Part shown: one piece after another, positions 31,295 through 42,756 of the stretch
Layout: each line of letters opens with the position of its first letter
Numbering within the stretch: position 1 is the first letter of the stretch
NCBI GenBank assembly: GCA_022577435.1
Contig: JAKOON010000013.1
Span: forward strand, 130,001 to 194,000
Reading direction: 5' to 3'
Length of the DNA stretch: 64,000 nucleotides
From: Embiotoca jacksoni
Lineage: Eukaryota; Chordata; Actinopteri; Embiotocidae
Translations under genes and position numbers: made by a program
The notes under the pieces: generated by a model
Told to the model about the DNA's origin: nothing
Databases searched by the model: none
Seen by the model: the letters and a program-made list of their open reading frames with translations, nothing else

Positions 31295-31734
31295 ACTACG
31301 GAGGACAGACGTTGAGCAATGCTGGACATCCTTCTTTGAGGGTCCATGTATTTGCTCCTTCTTGCAAGAATAAATGTCCGATATGTTTGATTTTGAATCC
31401 AGCCTCAGAGTCATTTTTCTAACAAAACTCAAGTCTCACTTCACTCTGCTTCATCTTGGGACTCCTGAAAATGAAGCATGTGAGCTATGAAATATTTCTG
31501 AGTCAGTTGTTTATACAGACGAGTAGAGCTTCAAAAATAGCCTGTAATTTACACGTTAGTAATTCTTGAGTTCATTGTTTCCCCAACACCCAAAGATTTA
31601 TCTCACCAACCCTGCTGGCTGGAGAACGTACCGTCACTTCACTACTCCTGGATCAACCAAAAGCTTTTTATTATATCTGACAACCTTTTCTGTCCTATTT
31701 TCAAGCTTGAAAAATTCCCCATGAACGTGTCATA

Positions 31735-32010
31735 TTGTTCTGCTCTCTCTTCTATTTTCCCACTAATGAGACAGATATGGTTTGGTGGTGTTTGTACGTG
31801 ATCAATGAATTTGAGAGATCGGTGTGTCTGTCAATTAATGATCTGACAATTCATCAGGACCCGAGCACCGAATGGTGGGAAAGCCCTTTTATTAAGCAAG
31901 GAATTATGATTATGATTATGATTATTATATTCCACGTTGTTATGATTAGTCTCCTCATAAAATCTAAACATTTGAAGTCTTCATTGGTTTTTATTGTTGT
32001 GACATCTTGA
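31735..32010 (+). other. uncharacterised ORF with membrane-helix-like segment, unit 1
   Basis: An open frame of about 91 codons contains NETD, paired Trp residues and a hydrophobic IMIMIMIIIFHVVMISLLI segment followed by KSK. This order resembles an extracellular stem, membrane helix and basic stop-transfer. No methionine is well placed as a start, so it would have to be an internal exon. It is intact in units 2 and 3, with a synonymous GAT to GAC change. It may be a remnant of a second transmembrane gene in the unit; this is inference only. Confidence 0.2.
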
Positions 32011-33040
32011 TGTGAAAACCAGACAGAGAGAAGTGTGAATGGTCATTCCTCCATAAAACTAGCAGACTATGAATTCATGCTTCTGAATCTATTCAAGGGT
32101 TCATAACTGACACAAATGAGGTTTCTGTTCAAATAATGTTGACAAACTGGAGCTGGTTGAACTTTGCTCTGAGGAAGCTGACTGAATATAACAGTAAAAA
32201 GCAGGGAACACTTCAAATGGTGGATTTAAACTTGAGTAAAGAAATGTAGGGGAGGGTCTCTATCTCCCTGTGGACACCTGAGAGAACTAACGACTGATGA
32301 CTCTCAGCTGTGTCAGAGGGTGTGGAGGATCACGCAGGAATAAAAGGGAGCATTGAACGGCCGGACGGTGTTGGAGAAACACTGAAGTGCTGTCTGTGGC
32401 TGTAGCATGGGTACTGTGGTGGGAGGCTGCTGGTTGGGACTTTGAGTGTTGCTGACAGTGAAGCAGGAGATCTGTTCCTGTGTTAGAAGGAGAGGTTGGA
32501 AACCTCCTGTAGGAAGAGACAGACTGAGGAGCAACAAGTCTGCTTCACAGGACTGTTGTCATTCTGACTCCACACCATCTTCATCATGTCTTGCTGGCTT
32601 CCTGGCTGCAGCGAGTGTTTGTGGGTTCTCCCTGGTTCTACACTCCTTTTTTAATCCCTGTGGAAGGAGGTGTGGGGATCTTGTACCCACACAAGGGGAA
32701 CAATACGTTTAACGAAAGACAACAGCTGCCCTTTAACTGGATTTAAGTCATTTGACTCGCGGCTGAAAGTTCCTACAAAATGCACCGTTGGTGTTTCAGG
32801 CCCTCTCTTCCTCCTGTTGGTAGAAACGGCCTACAGTTTAAAGTGGTTCCTAACATGCATTCTGGCAGATGGGAATTGGAAAAGTTCCTATTTGGAAATG
32901 TCTCACTTCTTTGTGAAATGAGTTCACAAACAAGCAGCATGGCAGCCTCCAGAAAATCTGATCTGCTGATGTGGAAGTTTTTGCCAAAATGTTTTAGGGC
33001 CAATTGATACCATAGTCTTTATCTGTGATGATCAGTAACT

Positions 33041-33260
33041 CAATTCAAATGTATTTATACAGCATCGAATCCCAACACGGGTTGTTTCATGGCACTTAAT
33101 ACATTAAAGTACTTAAAACAGAATTTTACAACAGTATTCAGAGAAACCCAACAAATTAAATAATTCCCTCAACCTAGGAGGGAAAAACTCCTCTTTAAGG
33201 GAGAAAAACCTCCAACACTGGGAAGGAAACACTCCCTTTTTAACAGGAAGAAACTTCCAA
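33041..33260 (-). mobile_element. LINE-like 3' tail, inverted, unit 1
   Basis: On the minus strand the order is an 'aacaggaagaaacttccaac' complement, 'gagtttttccctcc', 'aagtgccatgaaacaaccc', 'gttgggattcgatgc' and a terminal 'aaatttgaattgagtt'-like end. This is the same type of tail as at 9535-9652 but in the opposite orientation. Equivalent copies lie at about 41105-41324 and 48163-48382. Confidence 0.55.
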
Positions 33261-33476
33261 CAGAACCAGACTCGGACGTGTGGGGTGAGAGGAGAGCAGA
33301 GAGAGAAAAGGACAGCATAGAGATCCAAAACATGAACTGTTGGTGGGGCTGACAATCACAGAGCAGAGACCTCCATCTGCAAAAGAAAGAACGGGAACTA
33401 TGTGAGCGAGGGAACCGAATGGAGAGGCAAAAGACAACAAGCAAAAACTATGGGAGAGAGAAAGCACGTATGTTTG

Positions 33477-33833
33477 TCATGGCACCAGGCCTTCAAAGAG
33501 ATGAGGATTGTCAGCAGGTACGCCAGCTTCATCTCTCCTTTCAATCAACAAATCAACTGACTCCTTCATTCTCTCAGTAAAGAAAACAGGGACCTTCCTG
33601 CCTCTTTTTCTCCGGACTTCTATGCGAGTTAGTAGCTTGCTCAGCTCTTTCTCTAATGGTGACAGGGTTTCATAAATGTCCTCATTGCTCCTCAGTGCAG
33701 GTTTACCTGCTCTGAACATAGCCTGCTCTGAGGCAGCAGCAGTGCAGGTGAGGGGGGCGTGTCCTCCCCCCTCCTCCCCCCTTGATGGACCATCAATTCA
33801 GCCTGAGCTGATGGCAGCCAGGTCACCACAATA
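33477..33833 (-). pseudogene. fragment of a multicopy fish gene (recombinase-like family), unit 1
   Basis: The minus-strand frame includes a segment with LSPLEKELSKLL, TRIEVRRKRGRKVPVFF and AGVPADNPHLF. It resembles part of a large, multicopy, uncharacterised teleost protein family whose C-terminal region looks like a tyrosine recombinase. I recall that resemblance from memory and have not checked it. The frame ends in a stop just after LFEGLVP, where family members continue. In this unit the upstream part is interrupted in a C-rich stretch (about 33768-33780), where units 2 and 3 read through. It is a truncated, probably non-functional fragment. Confidence 0.45.
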
Positions 33834-34177
33834 TTCTGCACTTCTCAACTCTGCCTCACAGGCCTGTTTGACAGGTTAGCATGTTCAAAATAAAGCAAGG
33901 AAACACATGAAGTGATCTGTGCATCAGCAGACAACATGTCTACTGGGTTCTGTGATGAATACCATATTATCATTTACAAGGTTAGTTTAGTTGGAGTTTG
34001 ATTCCCAGTAAGTCAAAGACCTTCAGAAATGTTGTGCTGTTCAGTTGGAACAAAGTCTCTGGAACAATTCAATATATTATAAACAGGTATTCTTCTTCTG
34101 GAAACTTTCTTCCATATGGTTTGTTTTATTTATGCAACCAGAACATGCATCCATAAAGTACACCCAAAAGTAAATAT

Positions 34178-34179
<2 letters not shown>

Positions 34180-34270
<91 letters not shown>
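34180..34270. repeat. (CA)n tract between array units 1 and 2
   Basis: A pure CA tract of about 90 bp sits at the unit junction. Confidence 0.95.
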
Positions 34271-34274
<4 letters not shown>

Positions 34275-34717
34275 CCTCCCCACCAGCATGTTTGATGGGT
34301 CGGCCCACAACGGTCGGTTCTCCCACAGAACAAAGACATGCGTTCTGTGTTCCTGGTGGTTCTGAATTGGATATTAATGGTTGTGTGTGTGTTTGGGCCT
34401 TCGGTCCAGCGTGTACTCCACCTTCACCCAACGTCACCTGTTGATTCTAGATAATCAATGGACGGATGGATCTGGCACCTCGCTGTCTAAAAGCAACCTC
34501 ACTAAACGTATCTAACCCTTTGATCTGTAACTTGTGAAATGAGACAGACCACATGATGCAGAGTGTCGTGCTGAAAAGTTCCACGTGACGATCTGATAAA
34601 GAAGTCGTGTTCCTCCTCCGACCACAGATGACAAGTCTCTGCTGAGGGTTGGACCACAGTACTTAGAGCGAGGTGAGCAGAGTCGCTGTTCCACTCAGGA
34701 GGAGACCTCAGAGCAGA

Positions 34718-36229
34718 ATGGCTGCAGTCACACAGATCTTCTTCCTGCTGGTTGCTCTCATCTACAACATTCAAGCTGACCAGATTATCAAGGTGGAAGA
34801 TCCAGGGAGGTCTTTCTTCTTCCATCCACCAAAAGAGAACAACTTCTGCCTGATTTCTAAATTTGTTGGTGAAGATAAGTTTGTCCTGTGGAACACCTCC
34901 GACCCCTCGACTAATAACTCCAGAGTACCTGAAGACTTGAAACAAAGACTTGAAGTTGAAACCAACTGGAATAATGAGACTTCTTATATAATCAACAAGT
35001 TGATCCAATCAGACTCCGGCCTGTACCAAGAGGAGTGTTGGACTGAGGACAAAGTGACACGTGAGACAAACTTCAGCATTGTTGTTTGTGGCAAAATAAA
35101 TGATGAAAAAAGAGTTGATACGAGTCTTGGAGGAACATCGGAGATAACATGTGATGGAGCAGCTGAAAATCTGACGGTCCAGTGGCTGCAGGAGGATCAA
35201 ATATCATGGAGAAGAGTTTTTAAGGACAATACGACATCGTTGGTGAACAGTTTACAAGAAACAATCCAAAAGGTGGAAAATACATCAACTCTTCGTTTAT
35301 CCAACATCAGAGACAATAAGTACTACATGTGTCTGGTGATGAACCAACAGCAGTGTGTCAGCAGTCAATATGTCTTGTTGATCATGAGACCAGAGACAAT
35401 CATTCACTCAGTGGAAGAGACAGCAGCGTTGCAGTGTCCTGATGACATCACTGACCAGCCTCCTGATGACATCACTGACCAGCCTCCTGATGACATCACT
35501 GGCCAGCCTCCTGATGACATCACTGACCAGCCTCCTGATGACATCACTGACCAGCCTCCAGTCTGGAAATGGAACAATGGAACTGATTGGATGAACTTTG
35601 ACCAAATGAAGAACATTTTCTCCACTAAGAATCGGTACGTTGACCAAAACAACTCCCTGGTGTTTTCATCTCTGATGTTGAATCATTCAGGTTTCTACAG
35701 ATGTGGTGTTGATAACATATTAAAACAGTACGATCTTCTAGTGTGTCCAACATATGACCCACCTGCTGTAGAGCTCTTCTCAGAGGGAGATGAAGTCACT
35801 CTCAGATGCAACATTAGTTGGAGAGAGAGAAGGAAGCCTGAATGGTTCATTAAGTCGAAACAAACAGAAGGAAAATTTGTCTCAATGTTTGAGATGAAAC
35901 GTCTGACGAGCAGATTTAACATTTCTGACCCTAATATGAGCCTGATAATCTCTAATGTCTCAGTAGAAGACACAGGGGAGTATTGGTGTGTAGATGTAGA
36001 CTGGTACTATCGGTGTTTTTCAGGATCCAAAACTCTTGTAAAGTTCAGAGAGCCCGTTGTGGTTTCCTCCCCCGTCCATGTAGTGAAGTCCTCAGTGTTC
36101 ATTGTCCTGCTGGTGATGCTTTGTGTTGCTGTGCTCGCTGTGATCCTGAAGACCAGGAGAGGAGAGCAGCCTCCAGCTGACACAGTGGTCGAGTACGTAA
36201 ACGTTCCAATGCAGGAATCATCTTTATAA
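34718..36229 (+). CDS. four-Ig-domain transmembrane receptor with ITIM-like tail, copy 2 (intronless)
   Basis: ATG 34718 opens 503 codons with the same plan as copy 1: signal peptide, four Ig-like domains, membrane helix, KTRR and a short tail. All 24 extra residues come from DDITDQPP, which occurs five times (one as DDITGQPP) between the first Cys and the Trp of Ig domain 3. Tyr493 lies in VEYVNV, intact for both ITIM and pYxN binding. Replacements relative to copy 1 are spread over the ectodomain. Examples are KVEDPGRSFFF at the mature N-terminus, EVETNWNNETS in domain 1, NNGTDWMN (an extra sequon) and FYRCGVDNI in domain 3. The spacers around the gene are nearly identical to those of copy 1. 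The copy looks functional. Confidence 0.85.
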   Translation: MAAVTQIFFLLVALIYNIQADQIIKVEDPGRSFFFHPPKENNFCLISKFVGEDKFVLWNTSDPSTNNSRVPEDLKQRLEVETNWNNETSYIINKLIQSDSGLYQEECWTEDKVTRETNFSIVVCGKINDEKRVDTSLGGTSEITCDGAAENLTVQWLQEDQISWRRVFKDNTTSLVNSLQETIQKVENTSTLRLSNIRDNKYYMCLVMNQQQCVSSQYVLLIMRPETIIHSVEETAALQCPDDITDQPPDDITDQPPDDITGQPPDDITDQPPDDITDQPPVWKWNNGTDWMNFDQMKNIFSTKNRYVDQNNSLVFSSLMLNHSGFYRCGVDNILKQYDLLVCPTYDPPAVELFSEGDEVTLRCNISWRERRKPEWFIKSKQTEGKFVSMFEMKRLTSRFNISDPNMSLIISNVSVEDTGEYWCVDVDWYYRCFSGSKTLVKFREPVVVSSPVHVVKSSVFIVLLVMLCVAVLAVILKTRRGEQPPADTVVEYVNVPMQESSL

Positions 36230-37172
36230 TGCTTGTGTCTGGTTGCTGTTACAGTGTGTGATATATGTGCATCTTAAAAACAAACAAAAAGCCACATCGA
36301 CTGTTGTGATGAAAACAAAGAATCAAATGTAAATATGATTTTATTATTACAAACATTATAGTATTTTGATTATATTTGTTTATTAAGTTTGTTTTTTTCT
36401 TCATCTGTTTCTAAAAAATATCTATGAAATGTTTTGTGAAGTACTCGTGATGAATTATATTTTATCCATGAAATATATTTTCAAATTCATTGTTTTTTTT
36501 ATTTACTGAGTTTCACTTGGATGCGACACCCTTAGTCAGAAATGTGGGTTTCTTATTATTAATTAGTCTTAATGTGAAAAGTAAAAACAGACATGAAAAG
36601 ATGAGTAATAAGTGAAGATAAAGAAACAAATAAATAAAGATATATAAGGTGATGGTGAAGTTGTTGTGGATATCTGCCTGCACTCTGACCACAGGAGGCG
36701 GCTCATCTCTTTTGGAATCATATTTTATAAACATTTAAATAATTCTTTCTTTTGTCTTTTGACTTTTGTCTTGTTTTATTACACAGATTTTGTTTTGAAA
36801 TGTAATGAGAATATGTTCATGTTTTTTTTTTCATTTATATGTGAAATAATTTGTTGCTTTTAATGCATAAATCATATTATTGTTATCTCAGTTTTGTTGT
36901 TGTTATATGTACAACCCTGTTTTTAACAGAGTTGGGACGCTGTGTAAAATGTAAATAAAAATGATTGGCAGATCATATTAATCCATATTTCATTGAAAAT
37001 AAATCAACATTTTTCAGCTTCAACATTTGACATGTTGTCTTTTGTCTATGAAAAATATCTTCTTATCTTATTTTATATCAATTTGATTGAAGCAACACCT
37101 CAAAAAAGAGTCAACAAAACACTGGAAAAGGTGGAAAGATCAACAAAATGGCTGCAGATCTACAAACTGCAG

Positions 37173-37252
<80 letters not shown>

Positions 37253-37666
37253 GAAATGTCTCTAAAACCACTGAAGTTAACGAGTCTTCAAACACAGATA
37301 ACAGACTTGTTGCTAGGGAGGGTTGCTATGTGTGTGTGAGAGAGAATATTCCTCAATCAGATATCTAGATTAAGACTTCAACATGGATCATGAACACCAG
37401 CCGACACACTTCTCTTAAACTGTTGACTAATATTAACACAACAGTTACTCTGAAATGTTTTAATCTCTGAAATTTAATCTATCGGCTGATTGACGTGTAG
37501 AAAAAAACACGTGGGACCAACGACCGGACCGTAAAGTAGAGACGGCAGCCCGTTGGGTCATTTTCTTGACTGACAGCGGGCCGGTCCAATCACATCTCTG
37601 AATCCACCTCAGCCCTCCCCCTCTGTCCTGTTTCTCATGTCAGATGAGGGGGGACACTGGACACGG
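36230..37666 (+). other. 3' flank of receptor copy 2
   Basis: AT-rich sequence matching the copy 1 flank, with a longer GT tract at about 37176-37248. Candidate AATAAA signals are conserved. No gene is seen. Confidence 0.5.
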
Positions 37667-38812
37667 GAGGAGAGAGACAGGGAGGATGAGGAGGAACAGA
37701 GGACAGAGGAGAGAGACAGGGAGGATGAGGAGGGACAGAGGAGAGAGACAGGGAGGATGAGGAGGGACAGAGGACACAGGAGGACAGAGACAGAGAGGAT
37801 GAGGAGGGACAGAGGACAGAGGAGAGAGACAGGGAGGATGAGGAGGTACAGAGGACAGAGGAGAGAGACAGGGAGGATGAGGAGGGACAGAGGACAGAGG
37901 AGAGACAGGGAGGATGAGGAGGGACAGAGGACAGAGGAGAGAGACAGGGAGGATGAGGAGGGACAGAGGACAGGAGGAGAGAGACAGCGAGGATGAGGAG
38001 GGACAGAGGAGAGAGACAGGGAGGATGAGGAGGGACAGAGGACAGAGGAGAGAGACAGGGAGGGTGAGGAAGGACAGAGGACAGAGGAGAGAGACAGGGA
38101 GGATGAGGAGGGACAGAGGACAGAGGAGAGAGACAGGGAGGATGAGGAGGGACAGAGGACAGAGGAGAGACAGGGAGGATGAGGAGGGACAGAGGACAGA
38201 GGAGAGAGACAGGGAGGATGAGGAGGGACAGAGGACAGAGGAGAAAGACAGGGAGGATGAGGAGGGACAGAGGACAGAGGAGAGACAGGGAGGATGAGGA
38301 GGGACCGAGGACAGAGGAGAGAGACAGGGAGGATGAGGAGGGACAGAGGACAGAGGAGAGACAGGGAGGATGAGGAGGGACAGAGGACAGAGGAGAGACA
38401 GGGAGGATGAGGAGGGACAGAGGACAGAGGAGAGAGACAGGGAGGATGAGGAGGGACAGAGGACAGAGGAGAGAGACAGGGAGGATGAGGAGGGACAGAG
38501 GACAGAGGAGAGACAGGGAGGATGAGGAGGGACAGAGGACAGAGGAGAGAGACAGGGAGGATGATGAGGGACAGAGGACAGGAGGAGAGAGACAGGGAGG
38601 ATGAGGAGGGACAGAGGACAGGAGGAGAGAGACAGGGAGGATGAGGAGGGACAGAGGACAGAGGAGAGAGACAGGGAGGATGAGGAGGGACAGAGGGCAG
38701 AGGAGAGAGACAGGGAGGATGAGGAGGGACAGAGGACAGAGGAGAGACAGGGAGGACAGAGGAGAGAGACAGGGAGGACAGAGGACAGAGGACAGAGGAG
38801 AGACACAGGGAG
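37667..38812. repeat. purine-rich minisatellite (VNTR), unit 2, about 1.15 kb
   Basis: Same 37/39-bp monomers as unit 1, with about 29 copies. Several variant monomers differ from unit 1 in order and content, for example 'gagggtgaggaagg' near 38061 and 'gacagcgagg' near 37983. Confidence 0.95.
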
Positions 38813-41104
38813 CCCTCCAACCTGATAAACTCAGGTTTTGGGTACTGACTGGTCCGGAGGCTTGAAATCTGAAGAAAACACAAAGTATTACTGTCATATT
38901 TAATGAATAGTCTTCATCCATCTTGTGTGTTTTAAAATGTCCATGAATGTCGGGCTGGGTAAGAAATCAATATTGTTTTGGTTTCATGAGATGACTCTAG
39001 ATTTTGTTTATGTTGATGTGCCATAAGTGTCGTGTTTTCCTGGTTTTAAAGGCTGCATGTCGGTGTAGTGATGTCATTTTCTGAATTGAACAGTTTCTTC
39101 TACCTGTTATTGTTTGTCTTCGTCCACATCATCATTATGCCCACATTACTGATGATTACTGATGATGGGAAAATAATGAACTCTTCATACTCGTCAAATG
39201 TTTGTCTGTCTGTTGCACAACATGGTTCAATAGTCTCAGTTACAACGTCTCTGTCTTTATCTTGTGACCTCCGACGTCACTCAGTACTATCTACAAAATC
39301 AGATCTACAGAGGAAGTGGAGGAGGCTGTCAACTGTTTGTCACACGGTGGAAAGCTGAACTACGGAGGACAGACGTTGAGCAATGCTGGACATCCTTCTT
39401 TGAGGGTCCATGTATTTGCTCCTTCTTGCAAGAATAAATGTCCGATATGTTTGATTTTGAATCCAGCCTCAGAGTCATTTTTCTAACAAAACTCAAGTCT
39501 CACTTCACTCTGCTTCATCTTGGGACTCCTGAAAATGAAGCATGTGAGCTATGAAATATTTCTGAGTCAGTTGTTTATACAGACGAGTAGAGCTTCAAAA
39601 ATAGCCTGTAATTTACACGTTAGTAATTCTTGAGTTCATTGTTTCCCCAACACCCAAAGATTTATCTCACCAACCCTGCTGGCTGGAGAACGTACCGTCA
39701 CTTCACTACTCCTGGATCAACCAAAAGCTTTTTATTATATCTGACAACCTTTTCTGTCCTATTTTCAAGCTTGAAAAATTCCCCATGAACGTGTCATATT
39801 GTTCTGCTCTCTCTTCTATTTTCCCACTAATGAGACAGATATGGTTTGGTGGTGTTTGTACGTGATCAATGAATTTGAGAGATCGGTGTGTCTGTCAATT
39901 AATGACCTGACAATTCATCAGGACCCGAGCACCGAATGGTGGGAAAGCCCTTTTATTAAGCAAGGAATTATGATTATGATTATGATTATTATATTCCACG
40001 TTGTTATGATTAGTCTCCTCATAAAATCTAAACATTTGAAGTCTTCATTGGTTTTTATTGTTGTGACATCTTGATGTGAAAACCAGACAGAGAGAAGTGT
40101 GAATGGTCATTCCTCCATAAAACTAGCAGACTATGAATTCATGCTTCTGAATCTATTCAAGGGTTCATAACTGACACAAATGAGGTTTCTGTTCAAATAA
40201 TGTTGACAAACTGGAGCTGGTTGAACTTTGCTCTGAGGAAGCTGACTGAATATAACAGTAAAAAGCAGGGAACACTTCAAATGGTGGATTTAAACTTGAG
40301 TAAAGAAATGTAGGGGAGGGTCTCTATCTCCCTGTGGACACCTGAGAGAACTAACGACTGATGACTCTCAGCTGTGTCAGAGGGTGTGGAGGATCACGCA
40401 GGAATAAAAGGGAGCATTGAACGGCCGGACGGTGTTGGAGAAACACTGAAGTGCTGTCTGTGGCTGTAGCATGGGTACTGTGGTGGGAGGCTGCTGGTTG
40501 GGACTTTGAGTGTTGCTGACAGTGAAGCAGGAGATCTGTTCCTGTGTTAGAAGGAGAGGTTGGAAACCTCCTGTAGGAAGAGACAGACTGAGGAGCAACA
40601 AGTCTGCTTCACAGGACTGTTGTCATTCTGACTCCACACCATCTTCATCATGTCTTGCTGGCTTCCTGGCTGCAGCGAGTGTTTGTGGGTTCTCCCTGGT
40701 TCTACACTCCTTTTTTAATCCCTGTGGAAGGAGGTGTGGGGATCTTGTACCCACACAAGGGGAACAATAAGTTTAACGAAAGACAACAGCTGCCCTTTAA
40801 CTGGATTTAAGTCATTTGACTCGCGGCTGAAAGTTCCTACAAAATGCACCGTTGGTGTTTCAGGCCCTCTCTTCCTCCTGTTGGTAGAAACGGCCTACAG
40901 TTTAAAGTGGTTCCTAACATGCATTCTGGCAGATGGGAATTGGAAAAGTTCCTATTTGGAAATGTCTCACTTCTTTGTGAAATGAGTTCACAAACAAGCA
41001 GCATGGCAGCCTCCAGAAAATCTGATCTGCTGATGTGGAAGTTTTTGCCGAAATGTTTTAGGGCCAATTGATACCATAGTCTTTATCTGTGATGATCAGT
41101 AACT
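38813..41104. other. conserved array spacer, unit 2
   Basis: Almost identical to 30751-33040. It carries the same two small ORFs at 39071-39358 and 39799-40074, both intact. No known gene is recognised. Confidence 0.45.
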
Positions 41105-41540
41105 CAATTCAAATGTATTTATACAGCATCGAATCCCAACACGGGTTGTTTCAAGGCACTTAACACATTAAAGTACTTAAAACAGAATTTTACAACAGTA
41201 TTCAGAGAAACCCAACAAATTAAATAATTCCCTCAACCTAGGAGGGAAAAACTCCTCTTTAAGGGAGAAAAACCTCCAACACTGGGAAGGAAACACTCCC
41301 TTTTTGACAGGAAGAAACTTCCAACAGAACCAGACTCGGACGTGTGGGGTGAGAGGAGAGCAGAGAGAGAAAAGGACAGCATAGAGATCCAAAACATGAA
41401 CTGTTGGTGGGGCTGACAATCACAGAGCAGAGACCTCCATCTGCAAAAGAAAGAACGGGAACTATGTGAGCGAGGGAACCGAATGGAGAGGCAAAAGACA
41501 ACAAGCAAAAACTATGGGAGAGAGAAAGCACGTATGTTTG

Positions 41541-41906
41541 TCATGGCACCAGGCCTTCAAAGAGATGAGGATTGTCAGCAGGTACGCCAGCTTCATCTCT
41601 CCTTTCAATCAACAAATCAACTGACTCCTTCATTCTCTCAGTAAAGAAAACAGGGACCTTCCTGCCTCTTTTTCTCCGGACTTCTATGCGAGTTAGTAGC
41701 TTGCTCAGCTCTTTCTCTAATGGTGACAGGGTTTCATAAATGTCCTCATTGCTCCTCAGTGCAGGTTTACCTGCTCTGAACATAGCCTGCTCTGAGGCAG
41801 CAGCAGTGCAGGTGAGGGGGGCGTGTCCTCCCCCCTCCCCCCCCCCTTGATGGACCATCAATTCAGCCTGAGCTGATGGCAGCCAGGTCACCACAATATT
41901 CTGCAC
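41541..41906 (-). pseudogene. fragment of a multicopy fish gene (recombinase-like family), unit 2
   Basis: Same fragment as in unit 1, but the minus-strand frame stays open through the C-rich stretch for 121 codons. It keeps the KRGRKVPVFF and AGVPADNPHLF segments and stops after LFEGLVP. There is no support for an expressed gene. Confidence 0.45.
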
Positions 41907-42242
41907 TTCTCAACTCTGCCTCACAGGCCTGTTTGACAGGTTAGCATGTTCAAAATAAAGCAAGGAAACACATGAAGTGATCTGTGCATCAGCAGACAAC
42001 ATGTCTACTGGGTTCTGTGATGAATACCATATTATCATTTACAAGGTTAGTTTAGTTGGAGTTTGATTCCCAGTAAGTCAAAGACCTTCAGAAATGTTGA
42101 GCTGTTCAGTTGGAACAAAGTCTCTGGAACAATTCAATATATTATAAACAGGTATTCTTCTTCTGGAAACTTTCTTCCATATGGTTTGTTTTATTTATAC
42201 AACCAGAACATGCATCCATAAAGTACACCCAAAAGTAAATAT

Positions 42243-42243
<1 letters not shown>

Positions 42244-42309
<66 letters not shown>
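42244..42309. repeat. (CA)n tract between array units 2 and 3
   Basis: A pure CA tract of about 65 bp sits at the unit junction. Confidence 0.95.
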
Positions 42310-42313
<4 letters not shown>

Positions 42314-42756
42314 CCTCCCCACCAGCATGTTTGATGGGTCGGTCCACAACGGTTGGTTCTCCCACAGAACAAAGACATGCGTTCTGTGTTCCTGGTGGTT
42401 CTGAATTGGATATTAATGGTTGTGTGTGTGTTTGGGCCTTCGGTCCAGCGTGTACTCCACCTTCACCCAACGTCAGCTGTTGATTCTAGATAATCAATGG
42501 ACGGATGGATCTGGCACCTCGCTGTCTAAAAGCAACCTCACTAAACGTATCTAACCCTTTGATCTGTAACTTGTGAAACGAGACAGACCACATGATGCAG
42601 AGTGTCGTGCTGAAAAGTTGCACGTGACGATCTGATAAAGAAGTCGTGTTCCTCCTCCGACCACAGATGACAAGTCTCTGCTGAGTGTTGGACCACAGTA
42701 CTTAGAGCGAGGTGAGCAGAGTCGCTGTTCCACTCAGGAGGAGACCTCAGAGCAGA

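Larger units (their letters stand above)
30751..33040. other. conserved array spacer, unit 1
   Basis: This spacer of about 2.3 kb is almost identical in all three complete units. It contains the two small plus-strand ORFs listed separately. It also has a TATA-like 'aataaaagg' at about 32338 and ATT/ATG-rich stretches. No known protein family is recognised. Confidence 0.5.
26026..34179. repeat. tandem array unit 1
   Basis: The unit starts at 'ctctcctccccaccagcatg', just after a CA tract, and ends at the next CA tract. The same sequence starts again at 34271, 42310 and 49496. The units are nearly identical outside the receptor coding region, the microsatellites and the minisatellite. In order, unit 1 holds an Ig-receptor gene, a GT tract, a purine minisatellite, two small ORFs, a LINE-like tail and a minus-strand gene fragment. 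Confidence 0.95.
34271..42243. repeat. tandem array unit 2
   Basis: Second repeat of the unit. It is about 200 bp shorter than unit 1, mainly because its minisatellite is shorter, partly offset by a longer in-gene repeat. Confidence 0.95.
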
